From Stemphylium vesicarium (Eukaryota > Ascomycota > Dothideomycetes > Pleosporales > Pleosporaceae): a stretch of DNA of 64,000 bases. Positions 53,744 to 64,000 of this stretch are shown here, piece after piece. Each line of letters begins with the position of its first letter. Positions within the stretch are counted from its first letter, which is position 1. Where the stretch lies: positions 1 to 64,000 of the forward strand of contig QXCR01000042.1 in NCBI GenBank assembly GCA_004380135.1. Direction: 5' to 3'. The notes below the pieces were generated by a model. It made no database searches. It saw only the letters and a list, made by a program, of their open reading frames with translations, and was not told the DNA's origin. Both the position numbers and the translations under genes were made by a program.

Positions 53744-54631
53744 GCGCGTCGGCTGCTTTGGGGTCGCCATCATATCACAAGATAGCCGGGGGCATCCTTC
53801 GCTTCGTGAACCCGAGCCTTAGCGTCGGGTTACTTGTAGGTATAACAATTCATGATTATACGAGCGGAATCATCATGACTCGCTACTCGCTCACCCACCA
53901 CCCCTCAATTACTCTTTGTCGTAACCCTTCAATTTTCCTACTCGGTGCTATTCTTCGCTGCTCATGCTTTCTCTCTGCCCAGTTCTCATATTCCTCCGAT
54001 GCAACTGTGTGACGTCTTTTCCATCTTCACCCGAGAGTTGTCAACACCCCCCAAAAAAGGAACATGTAGTAATCACTAGTTTATAATGTACGAAGAGCCT
54101 TGGCGGTTTCATCATCGTACTAAACTCGTCCGTCATGCCCTAGTCCTTTCCACCTCGTTTTGCGGCGCTTCGCCGGAGCGACTGCTGGATAGATTTGACA
54201 TCATCCACTCCTGGGTTCTTTACTACGGCTGAAGTAGAAGACCAAAGAGGTAGTATAACGCGGGGGCAGTGGGCTTGAGCGCACGGAGGCTTTTTGGAGG
54301 AAAGACGTGTTAAGAGGCAGAACTTTTGAAGCGAGACGGAACAAAATAGACGTGGTCACGATATGCGAGAGGTTGAAGTAAGGTTGTGATTGAAAGATGG
54401 TGGTGTTTGCAAGAATCGATATGGGCGGACAAATGCGAATCACATGGGAGGCGAAGGCCGTCTAGATATACACATGTCATATCTCGGCGCGAAAGACTCA
54501 CGTGTTGCAGAATGCATCAAAAGAAAAGACGTGTCTCATCAAGAAGCATATTCTGAACATTATGCCGTGATTGTGATTTCATAGGATTTCATCGTATCAT
54601 CCGTCTTCACTACAGGCTATAATCCTCTCCT
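53744..54631. other. Intergenic between convergent genes
   Basis: About 890 bp of 3' flanks, with short frames only. No RNA gene or repeat is recognised. Confidence 0.4.
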
Positions 54632-55407
54632 CTAGATAAACGCTTCCGCGAGGTAACTCTCAAAGTTGTTGTCCCTGAACGACGGCGTCGCCTTGTCAAA
54701 GTTAGTGTTCTCAATCGCCGTTCGTGCCGCAGCCGTCATGCTCTCCCAGGCAATCAGGGGCTGCATGCCACCAAGGTCGCTCGTAGCAATGAGCTGATGG
54801 TTGGTAGGCCAGATAGCGCGGTACCCGATCTTGGGGTGGTTTCCCTCGAGTGGAGGGCTGGTTTCCTTTTGGTAGTCGCCGTGGGCCGAGATGGCGACGC
54901 CGCGGAGAGTGGCGCTAGCGGACTCAGCTGAGAGCCAGACGACAATGTTCTCCCAGTCGTGGCGGTGGCCGAGACCGCCGGATGGAGAGTCCTTGGGCAT
55001 GTACCATGAGTACATGATGGCGTAGGCGCCGTTGTAGGGGCCGGCGCGGGCGTAGACTTGGCCGGTGCTGGATTCGCAGTCACCGTTTTCGCTGCCGCTT
55101 GGGTTCAGGCCACCGCTATAAAAGAGAATATATTAGTATGTGAAGTTGAGGAATCTGTTTGAGAGAGGACGTACCTGACGTCGCCAGCAGCGTTGACGGC
55201 TGGGAAAGGAACACAGCCGTTGATGACCTTCAAGTAGGGCTTGTACTTGAGCATCAGCTCTCCGACTACACCGGATGGCACGGCCTCGGCGAAGCCTACT
55301 ACAGCATCGTGGGCGATGGATGCGCGGCTGTCGAGACTGATGGGGGAGGAGAGAACAACGCTCGCAGCAGCGAGGAGTTGGACGGGTAAGCTTCGAAGGT
55401 TGAACAT
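54632..55407 (-). CDS. NLP, necrosis- and ethylene-inducing peptide 1-like protein (type 1)
   Basis: Exons 55407..55175 and 55115..54632 (GTACGT..TATAG intron, 59 nt) encode 238 aa, the usual size for the family. A signal peptide covers about residues 1-20. The hallmark heptapeptide GHRHDWE is intact in exon 2. Two cysteines, one in INGC near the end of exon 1 and one in NGDC just after the junction, are placed as in type 1 NLPs, where they form a disulphide. Type 1 NLPs are secreted and bind sphingolipids of dicot plant membranes. Some kill plant cells and others are inert, and sequence alone does not decide which. No lesion is seen. Confidence 0.93.
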
Positions 55408-56201
55408 CTTGGCTCTTGGTAAGGATGTCTGAAGAACGAAAGTGTGTAAAGAGAGATGCTCAAAGCCAAGTGCTCAGCGAGTGACTGTCACGAAGTAGTC
55501 TGCGGCGTACCAGTTTGTCGCAGAAGAAGGAGATGCTTGTCACTTATAGGACGACGTGTCGGTCTTGTTCCGGATCTACCTTCCGCACTTGTCCGCCACG
55601 CCTCGTTGCGTGCTCGAGTCTATGGCATTGGTGTCTCTCGTACAGGAAGTCCACGATGGGGTAGCGCTCACATGGCCCGAATGCATGTAATGCACCTGAG
55701 CGCACATGTCACAGCACACCAGCAACCATTGGCCGGCTCTCCCGCCAAACGAGACGCATAACACTGCTATGCCCGTCGTCAGCAGGGTACCTGCAGGGCC
55801 CCGACATCCGGGGCAAGGAAAACGATTCATGGCGTGCGTCTCCGCCGTCGGAGCAGAGTACTAGGCAAGGTAAAGCATCATGTCGATCGCATCGATCAAG
55901 CAGCATGTCGACGTCCGGGTCGGCGAATTAGAGACAATCCGTGTGCACGGGTGGGATTGAACAATTGGTCTGTGGGGCGAAACTAGTTTGCAACCGCATT
56001 AGGCAGGTACGAGGGATACAGAAAGCGCACACTCTACCAGAGCAAGGAAAAGTAGACTGCGATGTCTTGATAGATGGAAAAACGGACAGAGATCGACACG
56101 GACTGGCTGGAGAGTTCGGACGTACCTGCAGCCATGTAGGGATTGGGGGGTATGGAACGTGGTAGCATTGCATGGTAACGACATATCTGCCATGCAGTCA
56201 T
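55408..56201. other. Intergenic, NLP promoter side
   Basis: About 790 bp. Frames present (for example 55576-55830 minus) show no domain. Nothing else is recognised. Confidence 0.4.
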
Positions 56202-57191
56202 TCATCCAAACTGCCTCCAGATAGTGCGACGCTCCTCTTTGGGTGGTGTTTCCGGCCCGGGCAGTATCTCGCGCAGCAGGTCGTTGATGTCGAGCCCACG
56301 CTCCTGGCAGTCGTGCCACTGTCTTGGATAGCCCAGGCTCACTTCTTCAAAGCGCGTGTTGTCTATCCAGTCTGTCCTCCTGATGTGCAGGTGTCCAGAT
56401 ACGACAATTTTGGCGTTGTATTTGTTGTGCCAGTCTTCCGTCCTCTTGGTGCCACACCAGAGCGAGAATCGCGGGACTTTGAACAGTCTGACCAGGTCTT
56501 CTCGCAGCGGCCAGTGACCGACTATGATCAGTGGAATGTCAGGACGAGCTTCGACAGCTGCGGCGAGCCTCTTTTCGGTCTTATCTACAAGAGCATTACA
56601 CCACTCGATGCGCGACGAGTATGGGTCTGGATGCAGGAGGTGCTCGTCTGTAGCTTCTATATCCTTCTCCCTCGCCCAATCGAGCGCATCTTCAAGCTTG
56701 ACAGTATCTGGACGGAAGCTGTAATCATAGAGCGTGAAGATGGGCGCGATTAAGCATGGCCCCCCGTCACCCTGCCACAGCTTGAAGTCATCCTCAGGCG
56801 TGAGAATGCCAAACTCGCGCGCAATCTCTACGCACTGCATGTATTTTGCCTCGCCCCTCGCGCCTGTCTCTTTCTCTGAAGGCATCGTGTATAGTTCATG
56901 GTTGCCCGGTACCCAAAACACGTCCCTAAAGCATTCCTTGACCTTGGTGAAGGCCATGCGGCAATGCTCAGCCGACTCTCCAACATCCCCGCAAAGTATC
57001 AGATCATCGCGCGGATGCGGGAGAAGCTTCTCTAGGGCTTCGCGATTGCCTTTGAACGAGAGATGGATGTCGCTGATGGCCCATAGGCGGCTTGCCGGCG
57101 GCGTTTCGGCGGACGGAGGGGTAGTCGGCGGCGTTGGCGTTTTATCTGCGTCGGTGACTGCGGCTTCAGCGGCTGCAAGGAGAGGGTCCAT
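56202..57191 (-). CDS. Calcineurin-like metallophosphoesterase
   Basis: Intronless, 329 aa. All five metallophosphoesterase motifs are visible in order: ISDIHLSF (D-x-H), ILCGDVGE (GDxxE), VPGNHELY (GNHE), IIVGHWPL (GH) and VVSGHLHIRR (GHxH). A Pro/Thr/Ala-rich N-terminal linker (residues 1-35) precedes the domain. The insertion between GNHE and GH (about 110 residues) is larger than in minimal enzymes. The protein should bind two metal ions and hydrolyse a phosphoester. The substrate cannot be assigned. No signal peptide is seen, so it is likely intracellular. Confidence 0.9.
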   Translation of the reverse strand: MDPLLAAAEAAVTDADKTPTPPTTPPSAETPPASRLWAISDIHLSFKGNREALEKLLPHPRDDLILCGDVGESAEHCRMAFTKVKECFRDVFWVPGNHELYTMPSEKETGARGEAKYMQCVEIAREFGILTPEDDFKLWQGDGGPCLIAPIFTLYDYSFRPDTVKLEDALDWAREKDIEATDEHLLHPDPYSSRIEWCNALVDKTEKRLAAAVEARPDIPLIIVGHWPLREDLVRLFKVPRFSLWCGTKRTEDWHNKYNAKIVVSGHLHIRRTDWIDNTRFEEVSLGYPRQWHDCQERGLDINDLLREILPGPETPPKEERRTIWRQFG

Positions 57192-59254
57192 TTCTGCTAT
57201 ATTCGAGTCGGATGATGATATAGATCAGACTTTAGTAGCTCTATTCCATCAATGTATATAGACTTATTTCTAGTTCAGCTACGTGATTACGTCATACCGT
57301 GCTTCAGGAACGCGTGTCCGCCGTTTCGCGCAGCTTTTTGTCCACACTCCGCACAGACCCGTAAGACGCCAAACCTCATGTCCGCCCACTCCTTTTGCAG
57401 CTGCGAGTCTCACGCCTGCACCGCAATAACTGTGCGCCATCACGAAACCGGCTCCCCAACGCCGCAGATGCAATTATCCGAACCACCAAGATATGTAGCC
57501 AAGAGTGCACACACATATTACCCGACTTGAACTTTCAAAATACTGTGTATTGTATTGACGCAAGGCGAAGTGAATCTTGGCGCTACTACAACGATTACAG
57601 CCCAAGCATTTCACAATGACAAGCGTAGGTGCTAAGACTTAGCTTATTGTTTGAGATTGAGAGCGCAAGCATCTCGTGGCCGAGACTAGGTTTATCAGTG
57701 AGATCCGCTATGATTTAAATATGGCTAGGTGTTGTTTCGAGTCCTCTTCAAAGTGACGAAGAATACATGGATCACTTATCAATTGATGACAGTTCTGATA
57801 ACAAGAAAAGGGTGCATCGAACGCTCGTATCGCACGCGCGCTCTTCACACGAGGCATTTATAAGCCAAGTCTCAGTGTCCTCGCCGTCGCAATCGCGGTT
57901 GCCCTCCAAATATACTCAGACCACGACACTCGAATGCCGCGCTTGAAATCGATAACGCGAAACTGATTGCCATGATATCATGAAAACTGCGAGTTCTAAT
58001 TGGCATAGCACAGAGTCGTTCCTTCGTCTTCTCTCGCCATCAAATATGACTCCCGAGACCGTCGGATCTGTCCAGCTTCACCACCTGGGCGTACCTCTTC
58101 CCTCTACACATCACGTGCCGCGGTGTTCGAATAATACCTGGACAAGACATCCAAATCTCGCGCAGCTGCTAGCTCTACTCTATTGAACTGCAAGGAGCAC
58201 GGAATCAAGTACAAGAACAGACACCAAAGGTCTCGCTCATTGATGGGCATCTGCAGCGTTTGTCTGTCGTCACCGTTTCCATTGTACTGCTACCGACTGG
58301 TAACACTCATCTGGAAATCTACACATCGTCAAGTGTCGCGTCTACTGCAGTGAGCAGCACATGCTACACCATTCTTTGAGCAAAGCATCCCGTAAAATGG
58401 ATACATTGCGTTCAAAACTATCTCTTGGTCGTTGTTCACTTGCCCTCCTCGGATCGGAAGGCGACATACCCGGACCCTCGTCAGCACTAAGGATATCACT
58501 ACCAACAGTCTTCCTTGGTAGACCCGATGTATTGTAAGGACTACGAACAGCCCGGAGAAAGTTTTATCCGCTTGACGAAGCGGTCACCGAACTTGATAGT
58601 GCTCAGGACGGTGGTTAAGATGATGTCATACCTTCATCGCCCCGAAACGTTGCACCGTGTAATCCACCCGCCCGGTACACGACAAAAACTCTCAATTTCT
58701 GTATTCTTCGACTCGAGAATCGCTACACTGATGTAGTAGTACTAAGCTTCGGCAATTTAGCGACAAGCTTTGACGGCTGCATTGGTCATGCGCGATGATT
58801 GCATTCACCGCTCGACAGACATCGGTGCGAACGCCGCGGCTTTCTCAACAACGCTCGCCTCGAGCCCAACGATCAGTAACACTGCCATGTCGCTTTTCCA
58901 CTATAGATGTGAGTATTTACGCGCTAATTCATGCATTCCTATCAACGCTACCTATGCACCCCACAGCCGCCCCGCATGAACTCAACCCTCCAAAAGCATG
59001 TCTCCGAATGTATCGAACTCAACTACACATCGGCGTCCTCGTCAATTGACACATAAACCGACACATATATCACAAGCCGCCGACGCTGCGCCACGCTTGC
59101 TCATTTCAACAAACATTGGCATTCCTTGGCCCAGGCGTAGGGCCGATAGAAGCGTGCCGGTGATTGAACGCCATCAGGTACCATAGCACGCCGCGCAAAG
59201 ATCGGCAGCCCACCAGTCATTTAGTATATAAAAACGCAGAGGGGACCTTGGAGC
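57192..59254. other. Large intergenic region, no gene supported
   Basis: About 2.06 kb, the longest gap in the window. Frames of 60-90 codons occur (57252-57530, 57980-58186, 58515-58736, 58770-58979), but none has a domain, a clear signal peptide or splice support. No tRNA or repeat is recognised. A non-coding RNA or a small orphan gene cannot be ruled out. Confidence 0.4.
59225..59234 (+). promoter_or_regulatory. TATA box before the SMP-30-like gene
   Basis: TATATAAAAA lies only about 21-30 bp before the ATG at 59255 and 84-93 bp before the in-frame ATG at 59318. The spacing argues that the second ATG is the main start. Confidence 0.5.
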
Positions 59255-60406
59255 ATGTCGGGGCTTGGACTGAATTTCCATTGGAAAATTTTCATCGCCA
59301 CTTTCACCACCTCCATCATGTCTGGCATCATACCCGTGGACCTACTGTCCTTTGCGACGAACCCCTCCTATCTCTCCACACTCGTAACGACCAACACGTC
59401 AAACCCAGACACAATCGAACTCCTCGCCTACGACCCGAGCTTCGCATCTGTAATAGGAGAAAATGCCACAGCGCGCCAACTGCACAATCTGGACTGGCAA
59501 GCCTTCCACGAAGGCGGCGTGTACAACAAAGACGCGCAAAAGCTCTATGTAACAAGCAATTGGGCGGGCGATCTATCCAACCCCATCAACGTAACCATAA
59601 TCGACCTTGCAAACAACTACTCCATCTCCTCGACCCGGTATTCCTCGCTCGCGGAAGCAAACGGCGCAACGTCATACTACCCACCGGGCACATTTTCCAA
59701 CTCGTCCACACCACCCGCGGTGCTCTACGCCGACCAAGGCGACTTCAGCAACCCGGGCGGCCTCGTCAGCGTCGACCCGCTGACCGGCGTATCCACCCGC
59801 ATCCTAACCAACTTCCTCGGCCGCAACTTCAGCTCGCCCAACGACGCGCGCCAGCACCCAATCACGGGCGACATCTGGTTCACCGACGCCGACTACGGCT
59901 TCTACCAGGGTTTCCGCCCGCAGCCCAGCATCCCCAAGCACGTATACCGCTTCTCACCCTCCACGGGCGAGATCGCCGCCGCCGCAGACAGCTTCACGCA
60001 ACCCAACGGCCTGGAGTTCTCCCCAGATGGGAAAACGCTGTATGTAACTGATACCGGCGCTGTCGGGCTAGACAGGAATCTAACGCGCCCCGCCACCATT
60101 TACGCGTACGATGTTAGCGAGGATATGAAGGCGTTGGGCAATCGCCGCACGTTTGCGTATGCTGATGTAGGGTTCCCGGATGGGATTCACACGGATACGC
60201 AGGGCAATGTGTGGGCGGCGTGTGGTGATGGCGTGCATGTGTGGAATCGGGCTGGGGTGCTAATTGGTAAGGTTTGGATTGGGGTTGATAGTAATAACTT
60301 TGCTTTTTTGCCGGGGAAGTTGCTGGTGTTTAGTAACGCGCAGCTTTGGATTGTGGAGGGGTTGGAGGCCGTGGGGAGGGAGGTTGCGAAGGATTTTGGG
60401 ATTTAA
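59255..60406 (+). CDS. SMP-30/gluconolactonase-like beta-propeller protein
   Basis: Intronless, 383 aa from the first ATG, or 362 aa from Met22 (59318), which fits the TATA box position better. Propeller motifs of the lactonase family are clear: HEGGVYNKDAQKLYVTSN, GGLVSVDPLTGVSTRIL, SSPNDARQHPITGDIWFTDADYG, then PNGLEFSPDGKTLYVTDTG and PDGIHTDTQGNVWAACGDGV. The Asn of SSPND, the Asn of PNGL and the Asp of PDGI are the expected metal ligands, with a Glu near the start (HEGG). Such enzymes hydrolyse sugar or aldonate lactones. Several Asn-x-Ser/Thr sites suggest passage through the secretory pathway, but no strong signal peptide is seen. Confidence 0.88.
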   Translation: MSGLGLNFHWKIFIATFTTSIMSGIIPVDLLSFATNPSYLSTLVTTNTSNPDTIELLAYDPSFASVIGENATARQLHNLDWQAFHEGGVYNKDAQKLYVTSNWAGDLSNPINVTIIDLANNYSISSTRYSSLAEANGATSYYPPGTFSNSSTPPAVLYADQGDFSNPGGLVSVDPLTGVSTRILTNFLGRNFSSPNDARQHPITGDIWFTDADYGFYQGFRPQPSIPKHVYRFSPSTGEIAAAADSFTQPNGLEFSPDGKTLYVTDTGAVGLDRNLTRPATIYAYDVSEDMKALGNRRTFAYADVGFPDGIHTDTQGNVWAACGDGVHVWNRAGVLIGKVWIGVDSNNFAFLPGKLLVFSNAQLWIVEGLEAVGREVAKDFGI

Positions 60407-60655
60407 AAAGAGAGGGGGATGGGAAGGGTAGATCAAAATAGTAAAAATCCACGTATTGAGCAGTTTTTTCAATGTTTCGTATCCTTGTTGTTTGTGTTCA
60501 TTGACTGTTTCTAGTTGTAGTGCAATTTATGCCTTCTTCCCATGCCCATCTTGCGAGGCCACTCTTGTAGACGAATACATGAACCGAACATCCATTACTT
60601 CGGCCCCTGCACAAACAGCGCCAATACCCTCAACCACCCTACACACCCAACCCCC

Positions 60656-62122
60656 TCAGCCCGTCCAAGGATACAACTTCTTAACCTCTTCAACATCCTT
60701 GCTAGAAGGCCTAGAGTTCCAACTATGCCGCAATTTCCTCGAGTTCTCAGCCGTAGCCTTCTCCGGCGGCTTGTAGTCCGGGGCGGCGCCTTTCCACATA
60801 GTCAAGGAAGCGTTCTCGAGCGTTATCTGGTCATACTTTTTACCGGTGTAGGAGTCCGAAGTATAGTGCATGATTGAGTGTGCGTCGTACTCATCTCCGC
60901 TGGTAATGACCAAAGGGTAGTCTTTGCGGTTTCGGCCGTCGGGTGCGGTACCGAATTCGACTTCGGCTTCTGTAGAGAAATCCGGGGCTGCGAAATTGTA
61001 TTTGTCGGTGTGCGGAGCATTAGGTCGGCTCTGTGGGTTGCGGGGTTTGGGGAAGGAGTTTCTTTATGATGGCTTATTTTTAGGTGTGAGATTTGGTTGC
61101 TGTTATGCAGTATGTTGACTTACTGCTTCAGTGTTAACAACATGTCTTGATATGGACTGGACGAATTTACCCCCAGTGTTCCATGGAAACGTAAACCGCA
61201 GACGAACATAATTTGTCGATAGTCATGTCAGGATGGTCGGCAACAGCTGCCTTGATCTCCTCGTAGCCTTTGATATTTTTGCAGTTGAAGCGGACATAGT
61301 GATCACCTATGCCGGGGTCAGTTGCTAAAGTAGCCCATATGGTAGATGTTTCTTACGGTCAGGCTTCTGGCGCTAACAACAGATATTTGAGTTAGCGTAT
61401 ACCCTCTCGGTCAAAATAATTGCATCAGGTTACCTCGCGTGTGAATCCAAGAACGTGTCCCATTTCATGGGCGATTTTCGTCGTCCAGATATCTGTAGTT
61501 TTGATCGGATACTCTTTCACCATGGAGTGTCGAGGCGGTGCTTCTTGGTCCCTGATCACGATTGGAAGAATGACCCAACTACTTTTCATCTTTGCGCTCA
61601 CGCACCAAGCAAGTGGACGGTATCCGTGGATGGCAGAAAAGCCTTTCCCACTTGGGCCTGGCATAATCGCAAGTGTGTCTTTTGGGACATCAGTATTTCA
61701 CTGCCACTTTTCATTCAGACAGGGAACGACCTTCCTGTCTTTTTTGAATTCATGAAATCCTCCAAGGCGGTGGCCTTTTCCAGGGCCGGCGTTGCCAATG
61801 GCATTGTACCATAGACGCCAGCCGGCTTCGAAGACAGCTGATAGTGCTTGTCGTTGATTGTCAGCTAAAAAGCAGTAGGTGATGAAGACTATCTTGTTGG
61901 GATCGTTGATAGGCCAAACTGTGATGGGGCTGTTGCCCTGCACCACGGCTGCCCAAATCATCTGGGGATTGGACTCGACCTCGGCGACGACTTCGGCAAG
62001 AAGCGTGGCATTCTCGTAGCGACGGTCGTTGAGGGGAGGAGGGCAGCCGAGAGTTACTACAAAGAAGGTGGTGATACAAAGAAGGTGGTGATACAAAGGA
62101 GGAAGAGAGATATAGCCTTCAT
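60656..62122 (-). pseudogene. Astacin-like (M12A) secreted metalloprotease, decayed
   Basis: Reconstructed exons are 62122..61434, 61357..61372 (16-nt microexon), 61306..61171 and 61028..60656. The ATG at 62122 opens a signal peptide (MKAISLFLLCITTF), but a 17-bp duplication inside it shifts the frame. The frame of the rest runs on, is cut by TGA at 61698-61700, and then continues. The zinc site reads HEMGHVLGFTRE: the first two His and the Glu are kept, while the third ligand expected in astacins is Arg. The PDRDHYV element across the microexon and the Met-turn SIMHY are present. The family cleaves proteins outside the cell. Three independent lesions point to a pseudogene. The exon 3 to exon 4 junction is the least certain. 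Confidence 0.75.
62059..62092 (-). repeat. 17-bp perfect tandem duplication in the signal-peptide region
   Basis: The plus-strand unit ACAAAGAAGGTGGTGAT occurs twice in a row and is followed by a partial third copy (ACAAAG). Removing one copy restores a continuous frame from the ATG at 62122 into the protease body. Confidence 0.92.
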
Positions 62123-63063
62123 GATTATACACAACTGTATCTCTATACCAGGTAGTGTAGGGAGGGGGAGAAGTGGAGGAGAAGGTTGGGGAGCTCATAT
62201 ATACACACCCGAGGGGAGACGGTAGCTGATCGCTGATAGAGCATGGCCGTGAAGGAGGTGAGAATGGAGCAAGGTAAATGTATCCAGGTAAAGGTCCAGG
62301 CAGGTGAGGTAGACGAGAGCACCCGAGGACGGTCAAGGTGAGCGAGCCCATGCTACCATATTCTGGATATACCCGTGGAGAGATTGCTTCGTCAAGGAGA
62401 TGATTAGTTTGAACACGTTTTTGATCTGGCGCAATTAGACATTGCGGAATGGACGATGCGAATAAAAAGTGTTGAATTGGGATGTAGATATATCCGGATG
62501 TATTGAGATATATGAACGAGTGATCCTAGATAAACGCACTGTCTTTGGCTACGAGTGGTGAGTTGAAATATCGACTATTGATGGAAGGTCATCTCAAAGC
62601 GAGGCCTGAGTCGAGTTGTCAGCGACTTCGACTCCATAACATTGGTTGAGTCTCTTTCGAGTACTGAGGGCGCAACGACCCTGTGGGCTATGTTAGACTC
62701 ATAAGATGATTCATGTATTTTTAGCAGAGTCAGAAAACCGAAAATGATGTGGCAATCCTTTACATTGGTGGTGAGATGAAGTGGCAACGGTGAGCGAGCA
62801 CGCGGCGACCGTTCCCGAGCATTCCTTGGCATTCGACTAGCTTTGTCATCCACTAGCCTCCGCAGCGTCGCAGAGCTTCGCGCGCATCGCGACATTTTGC
62901 ACCAACCGCGCGCGACAACCTCCGCTGTTCCCCATCGCCCGTACATTGCACCCACGAAACCACACCCCTTCCACCCCCTGCCCTCGCCTTCATCGCCGAC
63001 GCATCCACACACCAACACCATCACCACCACCACAGTTGTCGTCGCTGCGCAACAGCCGCAATC
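62123..63063. other. Divergent intergenic region before U2AF35
   Basis: About 940 bp. The last 150 bp before the U2AF35 ATG are CA- and C-rich (a 5' leader). An overlapping minus frame at 62575-63318 has no domain and is rejected. Confidence 0.4.
62197..62203 (-). promoter_or_regulatory. TATA-like box of the astacin-like gene
   Basis: Minus-strand TATATAT lies about 75 bp before the ATG at 62122. It supports that ATG over the in-frame upstream ATG at 62351. Confidence 0.4.
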
Positions 63064-63758
63064 ATGGCCAACTACCTCGCCTCCATCTTCGGAACGGAGC
63101 AAGACAAAGTCAACTGCTCCTTCTACTACAAGATCGGCGCCTGCCGTCACGGCGACCGCTGCTCGAGAAAACACGTCAAGCCATCGTACTCGCAGACGAT
63201 TCTGCTGCCCAACCTGTACCAGAACCCGGCCTACGACCCCAAGAACAAGATGAACCCGCAGCAGATGCAGATGCACTTTGATGCCTTTTACGAGGACATT
63301 TGGTGCGAGCTGTGCCAATACGGACTAGTTGAAGAATTGGTAGTATGCGACAACAACAACGACCGTACGTTTTCTCTATTCCTTCTGTCAAACTTTAAAG
63401 ACTTGATGCTAACCTGCTTCTTTTCATAGATCTCATCGGCAACGTCTACGTCCGCTTCAAGTACGAGGAAGACGCGCAAAAAGCTTGTGACGCCCTCAAC
63501 AGCCGCTGGTACGCCGGCCGCCCCATCTACTGCGAACTCTCGCCCGTCACGGACTTCCGCGAAGCCTGCTGTCGCCTCAATAGCGGCGAGGGCTGTGTCC
63601 GCGGCGGCTTCTGCAACTTTATTCATCGCAAGGAACCCACCGCGGAGCTGGACAGGGAGCTCGACATGTGCACGCGCAAGTGGCTCAAGGAGCGTGGCCG
63701 CGATGCCAGGAGCATGAGCAGGAGTCCTACACCGCCAGCTACTAAGAGCAGGTTCTAG
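63064..63758 (+). CDS. Splicing factor U2AF small subunit (U2AF35)
   Basis: Exons 63064..63364 and 63430..63758, phase 1, 209 aa. MANYLASIFGTEQDKVNCSFYYKIGACRHGDRCSRKH gives the first CCCH zinc finger (C..C..C..H), described here by its key Cys and His positions 18, 27, 33 and 37. The atypical UHM-type RNA-recognition fold follows, with its central EDIWCELCQYG and VYVRFKYEEDAQKA elements. The second zinc finger is CRLNSGEGCVRGGFCNFIH. The C-terminus is a short basic/Ser tail (RSMSRSP) in place of the long RS domain of animals. With the large U2AF subunit it recognises the AG at 3' splice sites in the nucleus. This fits the intron-rich genes here. Confidence 0.94.
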
Positions 63759-64000
63759 GCGGATCAGGATCGTGTGGCTGAGGATTGGGAGTTGCCCATG
63801 AAGATCGCTGCTGAGGTGCTTGCGGAGGAGTGAGATGTGTTGTTGCCGCTTTGAGGCTTGAAGAGACAGCCATTGTGAAGATGGGTGGTATGCTAGGAGT
63901 TTATCAGGCGTTGAGGACATGCCCGCTTACTTTCGGACACGTTGGCTTTCGATAACACTTACACCAAACAGCGGGCATGGCGTTTTTATTTTCACGGTCG

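Noticed and set aside
57192..59254. Hidden genes in the 2-kb gap
   Set aside because: Only short frames with no domain, splice structure or clear signal peptide were found.
62123..62351. Upstream ATG at 62351 as start of the astacin-like protease
   Set aside because: It gives a proline-rich extension with no signal peptide at its start and lies upstream of the TATA box; the ATG at 62122 fits better despite the duplication.

Overview
This window is nuclear DNA of a filamentous ascomycete fungus. Most genes carry one to three short introns of about 45-80 nt with GT..AG ends and CTAAY-like branch sites. The families present (Zn2Cys6 factor, Clr5 and HET domains, fungal rhodopsin-like membrane protein, berberine-bridge oxidase, type 1 NLP, DUF1593 hydrolase) are typical of Pezizomycotina. 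A Dothideomycete, perhaps Pleosporales, plant-associated lifestyle is my inference from the gene mix and was not tested by any search. Exon joins were worked out by hand from splice signals and reading-frame continuity.

Layout. 0.4-4.2 kb: on the minus strand, a multi-helix membrane protein, a small Cys/coiled-coil protein and a membrane-anchored monothiol glutaredoxin. 5.5-13.2 kb: on the plus strand, a PhyH dioxygenase, a rhodopsin-like membrane protein, a GMC flavoenzyme and a Cys-rich single-pass surface protein. 13.8-15.0 kb: a Clr5-domain gene interrupted by an amber codon. 16.5-24.7 kb: housekeeping genes for ubiquitin E1 (uba1), the Fe-S scaffold Nbp35 and a PhoD-like phosphatase. 25.3-32.8 kb: a Zn2Cys6 regulator, a secreted BBE-type oxidase and a flavocytochrome b2-like dehydrogenase. 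A tRNA-Leu(AAG) with an intron follows at 33.0 kb. 33.4-37.4 kb: a methyltransferase and two F-box-like proteins. 37.7-41.7 kb: a fast-evolving island with a decayed HET gene carrying a frame-breaking 20-bp minisatellite and a tandem pair of orphan paralogues, one frameshifted. 42.4-53.7 kb: conserved but unnamed proteins and a DUF1593 hydrolase. 54.6-64.0 kb: an NLP necrosis-inducing-like protein, a metallophosphoesterase, an SMP-30 lactonase-like protein, a decayed astacin-like protease with a 17-bp duplication in its signal peptide, and the splicing factor U2AF35.

I see no operon-like or backbone-enzyme biosynthetic cluster, no transposon and no CRISPR array. The most interesting signal is recurrent gene breakage by short tandem duplications whose length is not a multiple of three (20 bp in HET, 17 bp in the astacin gene), together with single in-frame stops in otherwise open genes. 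These could be simple decay or switchable or edited alleles. The other points of note are a possible missing N-terminal exon of uba1, a candidate small secreted protein at 47.8 kb and the orphan paralogue pair.
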